Shown here piece by piece: positions 8,334 to 15,797 of a DNA stretch of 64,000 nucleotides. Origin of the DNA: Oscillospiraceae bacterium (lineage in GTDB: Bacteria; Bacillota; Clostridia; Oscillospirales; Oscillospiraceae); assembly GCA_017461585.1 (NCBI GenBank), contig JAFTYM010000031.1, positions 40,601 through 104,600 on the forward strand. Direction: 5' to 3'. Numbering within the stretch: position 1 is the first letter of the stretch; every line of letters begins with the position of its first letter. The position numbers and the translations under genes were made by a program. The notes under the pieces are model-generated. The model saw nothing but the letters and a program-made list of their open reading frames with translations, was not told the origin of the DNA and made no database searches.

Positions 8334-9701
8334 ATGGCAAAGAATAATTATAGATCTCTGTCTGACGGCAGTGTTTTGGGAGTTCTTATCAGGTTCTCTA
8401 TTCCATTTTTGTTGTCAGGCTTTTTACAGATGGCGTATTCATCTGTTGATGTGTTCTTTCTTGGAAAATTTGCCTCTGCAGCTGCTGTTTCAGGTGTTTA
8501 CCAGGGCTTGATGATAAATGCCGTTATAACCGGAGTTGCCATAGGTTTGGCATCAGGTGGTACGATACTGTTAGGACAATATGTCGGAGCAAAGGAAGAC
8601 AAGAATGCAGCCAAAGCATTGGGAAATCTGATTGTTATCGCAGTCGTCGCTGCGGCAATTACTATGGGAGTACTGTTTGCTTTCGGTAAGGGTATTATAA
8701 ATCTTATGCAGGTTCCTGTTGAAGCTGTAGGGGAAGCATGGGATTATCTGTTTGTATGTACTTGCGGAATCTTTTGCGTTCTTGGCTATAATGTCGTAAG
8801 TTCTGTTTTAAGAAGTCTGGGCGATTCTAAAGCCCCATTTATATTTGTTCTTATCTCCTGTATTGCCAATATTATTCTTGACTATGTATTTGTCGGAATA
8901 TACCATATGTCTGCAAAGGGTGCTGCTCTTGCAACTGTCATGGCACAGGGCTTGAGCTTTGTTCTTGCGCTGATTTATTTGAAAAGAAAAGGACTTCCAT
9001 TTGAATTTCACGTAAGTGATATGGTTCCAAAGAAGAACACGATACTGGCTGTAATGAAGCTTGGTGTACCCATTACATTACAGAGTCTGCTCAACAACTT
9101 TTCTTTTATGATCTCGAGTGCAATTATAAATACTATGGGAGTTTATGTTTCTGCAGCGGTAAGTATAGTAGGAACCATCACAGGTCTGAGCATGGTAATT
9201 CCGCTGTCCTTAAGCTCTTCAATTTCTGCTATTACAGCGCAGAATATCGGTGCGAAAAAGCCTGAAAGAGCTGTAAAGACATTAAAATACGGAATATTAA
9301 TAAGCCTTGTGTTTGCAATTCCGTTTATTATCTTAGTAGCAATTTGGCCTGAGGCATTGGTAAAAATCTTGAATAACGACCCGAATGTTATAGTGGAGAG
9401 TGTGCGCTATCTTTATCCGTTTTCATGGGATTGTCTGTTTGTATGCTTTGTTTTCTGCTTCAACGGATTTTTCAATGGCTGCGGAAAGACAATGTTTGCG
9501 ATGCTTCAGGAGGGCTTATCGGCTTTCCTCGTAAGAATACCTGCAACATATCTGTTTAAGGTGCTGATAGAAAATGCAACTATATTCCACGTCGGACTGG
9601 CCACGCCGCTGGCATCATTTGCTTCTGCTGTTGCGTGCTTGATTTATTTCAGAGCCTGCTTTACAAAAGAGAAGCTCGAGAGACTTCAGCCAATAGGCTG
9701 A
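8334..9701 (+). CDS. MATE family efflux transporter
   Basis: A 455-residue, about 12-helix membrane protein of the multidrug and toxic compound extrusion family. The two MATE halves are visible: N-terminal FSIPFLLSGFLQMAYSSVDVFFLG and, around residue 240, LGVPITLQSLLNNFSF. It exports cationic or hydrophobic small molecules using Na+ or H+. ATG 8334 follows GAGGGAG at 8 nt. It follows the bicupin gene after a 108-bp hairpin-bearing gap and may remove products or toxic substrates of the island. It is similar in design to the MATE at 51932-53296 but not a recent copy. Confidence 0.9.
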   Translation: MAKNNYRSLSDGSVLGVLIRFSIPFLLSGFLQMAYSSVDVFFLGKFASAAAVSGVYQGLMINAVITGVAIGLASGGTILLGQYVGAKEDKNAAKALGNLIVIAVVAAAITMGVLFAFGKGIINLMQVPVEAVGEAWDYLFVCTCGIFCVLGYNVVSSVLRSLGDSKAPFIFVLISCIANIILDYVFVGIYHMSAKGAALATVMAQGLSFVLALIYLKRKGLPFEFHVSDMVPKKNTILAVMKLGVPITLQSLLNNFSFMISSAIINTMGVYVSAAVSIVGTITGLSMVIPLSLSSSISAITAQNIGAKKPERAVKTLKYGILISLVFAIPFIILVAIWPEALVKILNNDPNVIVESVRYLYPFSWDCLFVCFVFCFNGFFNGCGKTMFAMLQEGLSAFLVRIPATYLFKVLIENATIFHVGLATPLASFASAVACLIYFRACFTKEKLERLQPIG

Positions 9702-9757
9702 GCTTAAATACATGGCAGAAACTGATTGAAAGAATTATCTGTTCAATAAACAGCAAA

Positions 9758-10064
9758 CGCCCTTCACAAAAAGGGTGTACCCGAAAAGAAAACATAAGCT
9801 TAAAAAGAAACCCTTTGCCCGTAAACATCGTTATCAAAGCTCGTAAGACATACAGTATTACAGCGCTTTTCTGCCTCGTTTACGAACAAAAACTATCTTT
9901 TTAAGTGCAAGCAGTTTTGCCACAAGCTATTCGAGATAGAAACAGCTTATAAAAATCCGCCAATACTGGTATGTATTGGCGGATTTTTTAAGTTGCATTA
10001 TAGCCGAATAGATAAAGGCAAAACCTTATGTTTTCTTATCGGGTACACCCTAAAGTGAAGGGCG
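9758..10064. mobile_element. MITE-like element with 41-bp terminal inverted repeats
   Basis: The ends 9758-9798 and 10025-10064 are inverted repeats of 41 and 40 nt matching at about 36 positions (CGCCCTTCAC, then AGGGTGTACCCGA, then AAGAAAACATAAG). The 307-bp interior has no credible gene. It contains a further inverted pair CTTAAAAAGA / TCTTTTTAAG (left half fold-back) and the hairpin at 9951-9989. No clear target duplication is visible. A mobilised miniature element is the simplest reading; a structured RNA with long closing stem is an alternative. Confidence 0.55.
9951..9989. repeat. Terminator-like hairpin, repeat family 1 copy A
   Basis: The stem AAAAATCCGCCAATAC pairs with GTATTGGCGGATTTTT around the loop TGGTAT. 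The same stem with a different loop recurs at 21141-21177. It lies inside the inverted-repeat element and could end transcription coming from either mntP or the MATE gene. Confidence 0.7.
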
Positions 10065-10071
10065 TTATTTT

Positions 10072-10653
10072 TTATAAAATACCTGTTATAAAAATTTCAA
10101 TGCCTATAATAATAAGTATGGCGCCGCCGAAAACAGATGCCTTTCCTGCAAATTTTGTTCCGAACTTTTTACCGAGGAACAGACCAACCGTGCAGATGAT
10201 AAATGTTACGATCGCGATAATAAGACAGCTTAAAAGCGCCATAACAAGGTCGTATTCCGCAATGGTAAAGCCTACGGACAGCGCATCTATGGATGTTGCA
10301 ACGCCCTGCACAAGAAGAGCAGAAGCGCATACAGCGCAGCTTTCATTCTCGGCGTCCTTGTTTTTAATGCCTTCGATAAGCATCTTGCCGCCGATAAAGC
10401 AGAGAAGGATGAGTGCTATCCACGGAATAAGCTTTTCAAAAGCGGTGAAATACTGAACTATGGTATGAACGCAGACCCAGCCGATAAGGGGCATAAGGAA
10501 CTGGAAAAATGCAAATACTCCTGCGATAAGGCACATTCTGTGCTTTTTCATTTTCGGCTCATTGAGACCGTTTGCGAGTGAGACTGAGAAAGCGTCCATG
10601 GCGAGACCTGCGCCAAGGAGCATGCTCGTTAAAATAAAACTTATACTGCCCAA
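10072..10653 (-). CDS. mntP: Manganese efflux pump MntP
   Basis: A 193-residue, six-helix membrane protein made of two DUF204 repeats, with the paired motifs AMDAFSVSLANG (near residue 18) and SIDALSVGFTIAE (near 120) whose Asp residues line the Mn2+ path. It exports Mn2+. The start is TTG at 10653, supported by GGAGGG 7-8 nt upstream; no ATG gives this N terminus. A consensus promoter at 10688-10716 leaves a leader of under 30 nt, too short for the yybP-ykoY Mn riboswitch often found before this gene. Divergent from moaA. Confidence 0.9.
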   Translation of the reverse strand: MGSISFILTSMLLGAGLAMDAFSVSLANGLNEPKMKKHRMCLIAGVFAFFQFLMPLIGWVCVHTIVQYFTAFEKLIPWIALILLCFIGGKMLIEGIKNKDAENESCAVCASALLVQGVATSIDALSVGFTIAEYDLVMALLSCLIIAIVTFIICTVGLFLGKKFGTKFAGKASVFGGAILIIIGIEIFITGIL

Positions 10654-10687
10654 TTATAGCCCTCCGAAATATGTAATGTGGAAAGAA

Positions 10688-10716
10688 ATTTTAGCACTCC
10701 ACTCTTGTTTTGTCAA
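10688..10716 (-). promoter_or_regulatory. mntP promoter
   Basis: On the minus strand TTGACA (10711-10716) is followed by 17 nt and TAAAAT (10688-10693), close to the vegetative sigma consensus, about 35 bp before the TTG start. Confidence 0.8.
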
Positions 10717-10748
10717 CGAATATTGCGGTTTCGGATTTTGTGTGGTAA

Positions 10749-10757
10749 TGTTATATT
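10749..10757 (+). promoter_or_regulatory. moaA extended -10 promoter
   Basis: TG-T-TATATT forms an extended -10 element. Transcription would begin near 10764, which excludes the ATG at 10764 as a normal start and supports ATG 10785 for moaA. Confidence 0.5.
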
Positions 10758-10784
10758 GAAATAATGTGTATAAGTGAGGGCACC

Positions 10785-11738
10785 ATGAGAGATAATTTTG
10801 GACGCGAAATTACCTATTTGCGCCTTTCAGTTACGGAACTGTGTAATTTAAGATGCCGATACTGTATGCCTGAAGACGGTGTGTGCAAAAAGAGCCATGC
10901 CGATATGCTTACGGAGGATGAGATGGTGACTGCTGCAAAAGCAGCGGCAGCTCTGGGCATAACAAAGATACGAATTACAGGCGGTGAGCCTCTTGTAAAG
11001 CGGAATATTCTGTCTATCTGTGAGAGAATCTCCGATATCGAAGGCATAAATGAGCTGTGTCTTACCACCAATGGAACTCTTCTTAAAGAATTTGCAGTGC
11101 CGCTTAAAAAAGCGGGAGTATCAAGACTTAATATCAGCCTTGACACATTGGATCCTGAGAAATTTGCGCATATAACCAGAAGAGACGGTTTCGAAGCTGC
11201 TGCCGAGGGCATCAGAGCTGCGGTTGAAGCGGGTTTTGAAAAGATAAAAATTAATGCTGTTCTTATCGGCGGATTTAATGATGACGAGATAGTTTCACTC
11301 GCGGAGCTTACAAGGAAGTATCCTGTGGATGTCCGCTTTATTGAGCTTATGCCCATGTACGACAGCGGAGATTTCAAGCAGGATGCTTACCTGCCTGTTG
11401 ACGCAGTTATCGAAGAGCTGGGAAGTATGGAAAAGCTTCCCGGAAACGGCGGCGTTGCAGACCTTTACAGACTTCCGGGAGCTTTGGGAAATATCGGTCT
11501 TATAAGCGCAGTAAGTAACCACTTCTGCGGAAGCTGCAACAGAATAAGACTTACGGCAGATGGCAAAATAAAACCATGTCTCCATTCCGATGTTGAGTTT
11601 TCAGTAAAGGGACTTGACTTTGAGGGGATGAAGGCGCAGATGGAAACTGCAATTTTGGGTAAACCTGCCTGCCATGATCCCCTGTCGGCAAAAGAGAGAA
11701 GTCATGCAGGACGAAATATGAACCAAATCGGAGGTTAG
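10785..11738 (+). CDS. moaA: GTP 3',8-cyclase MoaA (radical SAM)
   Basis: A 317-residue radical SAM enzyme for the first step of molybdopterin synthesis, converting GTP to 3',8-cyclo-dihydro-GTP. C20-x3-C24-x2-C27 (CNLRCRYC) binds the SAM cluster and the C-terminal CGSCNRIRLTADGKIKPC carries the second cluster. GGEP (about residue 65) is the SAM-binding motif. ATG 10785 is chosen with GAGGG just upstream. It is the first gene of the tight operon moaA-moaC-mogA-moaE. Length is typical (320-340), though the C-terminal GG tail used in some families is present as the last two residues. Confidence 0.95.
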   Translation: MRDNFGREITYLRLSVTELCNLRCRYCMPEDGVCKKSHADMLTEDEMVTAAKAAAALGITKIRITGGEPLVKRNILSICERISDIEGINELCLTTNGTLLKEFAVPLKKAGVSRLNISLDTLDPEKFAHITRRDGFEAAAEGIRAAVEAGFEKIKINAVLIGGFNDDEIVSLAELTRKYPVDVRFIELMPMYDSGDFKQDAYLPVDAVIEELGSMEKLPGNGGVADLYRLPGALGNIGLISAVSNHFCGSCNRIRLTADGKIKPCLHSDVEFSVKGLDFEGMKAQMETAILGKPACHDPLSAKERSHAGRNMNQIGG

Positions 11739-11744
11739 AAGGTA

Positions 11745-12227
11745 ATGAGTGATTTTACACATTTTAATGAAGAGGGCAGAGCAAAGATGGTAGACGTGGG
11801 CGAAAAGCCCCAAAGCCACCGCACAGCCGTTGCCGCAGCCCGAGTTCTTGTAAACCCCGATACTTTTGCCCTTATAAAAAGCGGCGGCATGAAAAAAGGT
11901 GATGTTCTCACCGTTGCACAGGTTGCAGGAATCATGGGCGCCAAGAAAACCCCCGATATAATCCCAATGTGTCACCCTGTTATGATAAACGGAATTGATA
12001 TGAATCTGTCGCTCAACGAGGAGCTTTGCTGTGTTGAGATAGAGGCAAGTGTGTCCTGCGGCGGAAAGACGGGGGTTGAGATGGAGGCGCTGTCAGCTGT
12101 ATCAACAGCGGCGCTTACAGTTTATGATATGTGCAAAGCTGTGCAGAAAGACATTGTAATAAGTGATATTCGCCTTATTTCCAAGACAGGCGGAGTGCAC
12201 GGCGATTTCCGCAGAAAGGAAGATTAA
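11745..12227 (+). CDS. moaC: Cyclic pyranopterin monophosphate synthase MoaC
   Basis: A 160-residue protein that, after MoaA, makes cyclic pyranopterin monophosphate. Family motifs are clear: SDFTHFNEEGRAKMVDVG at the N terminus, PMCHPV near residue 78, and GVEMEALSAVSTAALTVYDMCKA near 110, ending in SKTGG. It begins 6 bp after moaA and ends 2 bp before mogA, so it is translated in the same operon. Confidence 0.96.
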   Translation: MSDFTHFNEEGRAKMVDVGEKPQSHRTAVAAARVLVNPDTFALIKSGGMKKGDVLTVAQVAGIMGAKKTPDIIPMCHPVMINGIDMNLSLNEELCCVEIEASVSCGGKTGVEMEALSAVSTAALTVYDMCKAVQKDIVISDIRLISKTGGVHGDFRRKED

Positions 12228-12229
12228 AA

Positions 12230-12724
12230 ATGGAATTTAAAGCGGCTGTAATAACAGTAAGTGATAAAGGCTCAAAAGGGGAGAGAGTGGACACAAGCGG
12301 TCCTGCCCTTTGTAAAATGCTTGAAAACAACGGCTGGGAGATAGTATATACAACCATCATCCCCGACGATTTTGAGACAATCAAGACAGAGCTTATGCTC
12401 TGCGCAGATGAGAAGAAAATACCCCTTGTTCTTACAACAGGCGGTACAGGCTTTTCTCCCCGCGATGTAACACCCGAGGCAACAATGGCAATTGTAGAGC
12501 GCCCCACACCGGGCATCCCCGAGGCGATGAGAGCGGAGAGCCTTCGTATCACACCCAAAGGATGCTTATCGCGCAGCGCTGCAGGCATCCGCGGGCTTAC
12601 CCTTATCGTTAACCTTCCGGGAAGTGAAAAAGCCGCCAAGGAGAATTTAAACGCCGTTATCGGGGCACTCAAGCACGGCATCGAGATGCTTTACAGCGGC
12701 GGTTCTGCCGACTGTGCAAAGTAA
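12230..12724 (+). CDS. mogA: Molybdopterin adenylyltransferase, MogA/MoaB family
   Basis: A 164-residue MogA/MoaB-family protein that adenylates molybdopterin before metal insertion. Key motifs are VSDKG near the N terminus, TTGGTGFSPRDVTPEA around residue 70-85 and LPGS near 128. It starts 2 bp after the moaC stop and is followed by moaE after 12 bp. MogA and MoaB cannot be fully separated by sequence alone, but in Clostridia this protein has the MogA role. Confidence 0.92.
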   Translation: MEFKAAVITVSDKGSKGERVDTSGPALCKMLENNGWEIVYTTIIPDDFETIKTELMLCADEKKIPLVLTTGGTGFSPRDVTPEATMAIVERPTPGIPEAMRAESLRITPKGCLSRSAAGIRGLTLIVNLPGSEKAAKENLNAVIGALKHGIEMLYSGGSADCAK

Positions 12725-12736
12725 GGAGGGGGTTAA

Positions 12737-13132
12737 GTGAAAAAGATACCCCCTTCAATAGATGCATGGCTGAAAGAGGCAAAGCAAGACCCGACTGCCG
12801 AGAAGATCGGCATGTACTTAGTCCACAACGGAACAGTAAGAAAAAGCCCTAAAGCGCAGGTGCGCGAGGGAAAACAGAATCTCGGTCAGGTAGAGGGGCT
12901 TTACTTTGAGTACGATGAGGAAAAGGTTGAAAAAGCCGTACAGGAGACTTACAAAAGAGAGGGCATTTACTATATCCGCACATGGCTCAATTCGGGAGAG
13001 CTTGAGGTCGGCGACGATATAATGTATGTCCTCATCGGCGGTGATATCCGTCCCCGTGTTGTGGATGCACTCCAGTTTTTGGTTGGAAAAATCAAAAATG
13101 AGTGCGTTGTTGAAAAAGAGCATATAAAGTAA
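12737..13132 (+). CDS. moaE: Molybdopterin synthase catalytic subunit MoaE-like
   Basis: A 131-residue protein resembling the Firmicutes form of MoaE (SIDAWLKEAKQDP, MYLVHNGTVRKSPKAQVREG, and a C-terminal VDALQFLVGKIKNECV). MoaE transfers sulfur from the MoaD thiocarboxylate to make the dithiolene. It starts at GTG 12737 behind a strong GGAGGGGG. No MoaD, MoeA or molybdate transporter gene is in this window. Last gene of the operon, followed by a 30-bp palindromic terminator. Confidence 0.85.
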   Translation: MKKIPPSIDAWLKEAKQDPTAEKIGMYLVHNGTVRKSPKAQVREGKQNLGQVEGLYFEYDEEKVEKAVQETYKREGIYYIRTWLNSGELEVGDDIMYVLIGGDIRPRVVDALQFLVGKIKNECVVEKEHIK

Positions 13133-13139
13133 TTAAAGA

Positions 13140-13169
13140 CCTTCTGCTTTAGGCGCCTAAAGCAGAAGG
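13140..13169. terminator. Terminator of the moa operon
   Basis: A perfect 30-bp palindrome (CCTTCTGCTTTAGGC and its complement) starts 8 bp after moaE; the following ATTTTG is only a weak T-run. Confidence 0.7.
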
Positions 13170-13204
13170 CCATTTTGCTGTGATGCATAATGTGTTGGTG
13201 CTCT

Positions 13205-13230
13205 GTAGGGGACGATGCCAACATCGTCCC
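13205..13230. repeat. Short intergenic hairpin repeat, GACGATG type
   Basis: GTAGGGGACGATGCC / ACATCGTCCC forms a small hairpin. A related copy in opposite orientation is at 42392-42416. The 13170-13504 gap contains only such repeats and no gene. Confidence 0.6.
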
Positions 13231-13264
13231 ATTGTTATCATGTCAGAAATTTTGTATCTTATCA

Positions 13265-13351
13265 TGTCTCCGACGGCATACTTTCTTACTTGTCTAAGAA
13301 AGTATGCAAAGAATGACACATAGGGGATACCACTATGTGTCCCTGCGGCTC
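13265..13351. repeat. 87-bp dispersed repeat, copy A
   Basis: The segment matches 42273-42358 in reverse orientation at roughly nine of ten positions. Its core is a 13-bp stem GCATACTTTCTTA (13276-13288) / TAAGAAAGTATGC (13295-13307) with loop CTTGTC. Confidence 0.8.
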
Positions 13352-13460
13352 AAACATGGTGTGACGGGGTGTTCCCGTCGCTGGGCTCGCCGCATACCTA
13401 ACGTTTATCAATGTTGCTGACCGCCATGTCGTTGCTTTCAGAATTATACATAGGTGCGTT

Positions 13461-13487
13461 GTAGGGGAGGGCCTCTGTGCCCTCCCG
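13461..13487. repeat. Short intergenic hairpin repeat, GGGAGGGC type, copy A
   Basis: GTAGGGGAGGGC with its imperfect complement GCCCTCCCG; nearly the same 27-bp sequence lies at 58399-58425. Confidence 0.6.
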
Positions 13488-13504
13488 TTTTATTTTGTAT
13501 TTTG

Positions 13505-14317
13505 CTATCTCACTCTCAACTCCCAAAAGGCAACAGCACTTGCTGCTGCAACATTCAAGGAGTCCACACCGTGGCTCATGGGGATTTTTACGGTGTAGCT
13601 GCAGCCGTCTATGGTGCTTTGGGAAAGTCCGTCGCCCTCCGTGCCCATGATGATCGCAAGTTTATTCTCATTGCGCAGCTTTTCATCGTCAATGCTGACA
13701 GAATCATCACTCAAAGCCATGGCGGCTGTTTTAAAGCCCATGGCGTGCAGCATTTCAAGTCCTCCCTCGGAGAGCTTGGGGATATACGTCCAGGGGACCT
13801 GAAAAACCGTGCCCATGCTTACTCGGACAGCTCTGCGGTTTAAGGGGTCGCAGCAGGTGGGAGTAAGCAGGACTGCGTCCATATTTAAAGCTGCGGCGCT
13901 GCGGAAAATCGCTCCGATATTTGTGGTGTCCACAACGCCCTCAAGTATGCACACGCGGCGCATACCACGGCACAATTCCTCTGCGTTTTTAAGAACCGGT
14001 CTGCGCATAGCGCATAAAATTCCCCGGGTAAGCTCATATCCTGTGAGCGATGCCAGCACATCGCGGGCGGCTGTGTAAACAGGCACATTGCACCGCTCGA
14101 TTATCTCCTTTGCCTGCCCCTCGATGTGTCGTCGCTCCATGAGAAGGGAAAGAGGTTCAAAACCATTATCAAGCGCTGTCTTTATGACCTTTGGACTTTC
14201 GGCTATGAATATGCCCTTTTCAGGCTCAAGCTTGTTGCGGAGCTGTGCCTCTGTGAGCTTGGAAAATACAGCGAGCTCGGGCGTGGAAAGGTCTTTGATT
14301 TCGATGATATTCGCCAT
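13505..14317 (-). CDS. SpoU/TrmH family RNA 2'-O-methyltransferase
   Basis: A 270-residue SAM-dependent ribose methyltransferase with a trefoil-knot SPOUT domain. The three family motifs are visible: DTTNIGAIFRSA (about residue 131), IMGTEGDGL (about 223) and IPMSHGVDSLNVAAASAVAFW (C terminus). The N-terminal 100 residues look like a substrate-binding SpoU_sub_bind-type domain. Target (tRNA or 23S rRNA) cannot be told. It starts 9 bp downstream of the acyltransferase stop and is probably co-transcribed with it. Confidence 0.92.
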   Translation of the reverse strand: MANIIEIKDLSTPELAVFSKLTEAQLRNKLEPEKGIFIAESPKVIKTALDNGFEPLSLLMERRHIEGQAKEIIERCNVPVYTAARDVLASLTGYELTRGILCAMRRPVLKNAEELCRGMRRVCILEGVVDTTNIGAIFRSAAALNMDAVLLTPTCCDPLNRRAVRVSMGTVFQVPWTYIPKLSEGGLEMLHAMGFKTAAMALSDDSVSIDDEKLRNENKLAIIMGTEGDGLSQSTIDGCSYTVKIPMSHGVDSLNVAAASAVAFWELRVR

Positions 14318-14326
14318 GGAAACTCC

Positions 14327-15553
14327 TTAGTTTGCTTCGGAAAGCTTGTCACTTTTGGTGAGTTCTCTGTCCAGCTCGTAAAAGATCTTTATCATGTTGA
14401 TAAATTTCATAACCAGCTTGCCATCGTCAGGGTAGCAGCGGTAAATTGTATTGCCCCTCTGTACTTCAAGATACTTGCCGGGGGAGAAGGGCAGGGAAGG
14501 CACATTGGCAATGGAAATGTCAAGGTCGACAGCTTCTCCTCTCATGGTGCCGTTTATGTTGAAGCCTGCAGGGGAAAGTGTCACGATGCCCCGCCCTGCC
14601 TCGGTGAATTTGTTGGTTTTCTCGTCAATCATGCAGATTTTTGCACTTGCAGAAAGTGTATTGCTGACGCCGTCTCTGATCTTATCTTTAAGCTCTGTAT
14701 AAATAAGCTTGCTCCAATCGGAAACATAGCGTATCTCCTGACCGACGGAGCCTGTTTTGTGCATGAATGCGTATGCGTCAAAGCTCTGTTCATAGCCGCA
14801 GTTTGTGCAGCAGAGCTTGTTTGTCTCTTTGGAGACAATGGTGAACTCGGATTTGCAATGGGGGCACATGTATAAAACGTGCTCTAAGCCGCGTATATCG
14901 GAGTTATTTGCGTATTTTATGCGCAGCTCCTCCTGCTCACGGTAGGCGTCAAACAGGATGGCATTCTCTGTTTTTTCGCGAATTTCGGAAATATCGGCAT
15001 TTGCAAGCTCCTCTTTGGTGAAAAGCTTGTAAACGTCCATATAAGTGCGACCCGGGCGGAAGCCCTTTGTCCACTTGGGCATGGCAAAGTATGTACCGCT
15101 CGTTCTGGCGACGTAAATATCTGCTTTGAGCCACTTTAAGAACTTATATGTAGCGGCAGGAATAGGTGTGGAAAGTCCGTCCTCACACATAAGGCCTGCA
15201 GGGTAAATTACCAAAGGCTGACCTGCATCGGTAACGGCTTTCATAAGCTTCATGTCTTTGATAGATGTCTGGAACTGCTGCTTGGGGATAACACCCATTT
15301 TATCCATAAAACCTTTTACGGGCAGGGTGCTGTAAAATGAATTGCTTATAACAAAGGTCATAGGGCGCTTTGTCATACCGATGAGGTTTACAAAGTCCAA
15401 TGACGCCTGATGGTTTGCGATAACGACAAAAGGACCGTCCACTTCCTTTATCTCATTGCGCAGGATCTTGCGTCTGAACATGAGCTTTGAAACGAGCCAT
15501 GATACAGCCTGTGCCGTACGGTAGTAAAAAAGTCTGGGTTTATTGTAGTTCAT
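14327..15553 (-). CDS. PlsC-like acyltransferase with zinc-ribbon insert
   Basis: A 408-residue protein. Residues about 20-210 form a 1-acylglycerol-3-phosphate acyltransferase-like domain: NHQASLD fits the catalytic NHx4D motif and IYPAG stands where EGTR normally occurs. A zinc ribbon with two pairs (CPHCKSEF and CCTNCGY, about residues 235-257) and a C-terminal region of unknown fold follow. It probably transfers acyl chains in lipid synthesis at the membrane. ATG 15553 has GGAG at 6 nt; an upstream in-frame ATG (15634) lies beyond the predicted promoter. The zinc-ribbon tail is not usual for PlsC and hints at a special substrate. Confidence 0.82.
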   Translation of the reverse strand: MNYNKPRLFYYRTAQAVSWLVSKLMFRRKILRNEIKEVDGPFVVIANHQASLDFVNLIGMTKRPMTFVISNSFYSTLPVKGFMDKMGVIPKQQFQTSIKDMKLMKAVTDAGQPLVIYPAGLMCEDGLSTPIPAATYKFLKWLKADIYVARTSGTYFAMPKWTKGFRPGRTYMDVYKLFTKEELANADISEIREKTENAILFDAYREQEELRIKYANNSDIRGLEHVLYMCPHCKSEFTIVSKETNKLCCTNCGYEQSFDAYAFMHKTGSVGQEIRYVSDWSKLIYTELKDKIRDGVSNTLSASAKICMIDEKTNKFTEAGRGIVTLSPAGFNINGTMRGEAVDLDISIANVPSLPFSPGKYLEVQRGNTIYRCYPDDGKLVMKFINMIKIFYELDRELTKSDKLSEAN

Positions 15554-15577
15554 AGGATCTCCGCCTCTATAATGGAG

Positions 15578-15605
15578 AGTATACCACACAATACGATAAA
15601 AACAA
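15578..15605 (-). promoter_or_regulatory. Promoter of acyltransferase-trmH operon
   Basis: On the minus strand TTGTTT (15600-15605), 16 nt, TATACT (15578-15583), about 25 bp before ATG 15553. Confidence 0.55.
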
Positions 15606-15617
15606 ATGATACTTGAT

Positions 15618-15776
15618 TTACAAGTGGTAAACAAAAAGCCTTTGGACTAAAATCCAAAGGCTTTTTGTGGTTATTTGGGGTAAGAAGCCGGCACGTGCTA
15701 CGGTGGCAAGGTCCTGGGGGGTGTACTTAAAACGATAAACTTCTTTGGGGGCGACAGCGGTGATTTCGTCTGTCAT
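15618..15776 (-). CDS. Small ORF after glutaminase, uncertain
   Basis: A 52-codon frame starts 22 nt after the glutaminase stop with AGGA about 9 nt before ATG 15776. The first 33 codons (MTDEITAVAPKEVYRFKY and on) look protein-like, but the rest runs through the terminator hairpin at 15633-15666. This suggests a truncated or decayed gene rather than a complete small protein. No family is recognised. Confidence 0.25.
   Translation of the reverse strand: MTDEITAVAPKEVYRFKYTPQDLATVARAGFLPQITTKSLWILVQRLFVYHL
15633..15666 (-). terminator. Terminator of the glutaminase operon
   Basis: A 14-bp perfect stem AAAAAGCCTTTGGA / TCCAAAGGCTTTTT around CTAAAA, with T-runs on both sides. Confidence 0.85.
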
Positions 15777-15797
15777 GCAAATCATCCTTTTTCGTTT

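Noticed and set aside
9635-10456. Frames at 9635-9904 and 10028-10456 on the plus strand
   Set aside because: They overlap the MATE and mntP genes or the inverted-repeat element and have no protein-like features.
10654-10784. yybP-ykoY manganese riboswitch before mntP
   Set aside because: The promoter leaves a leader of under 30 nt; no aptamer fits.
13170-13504. CRISPR-like array from the repeated hairpins
   Set aside because: Repeats are not regularly spaced, differ in type, and there are no cas genes.
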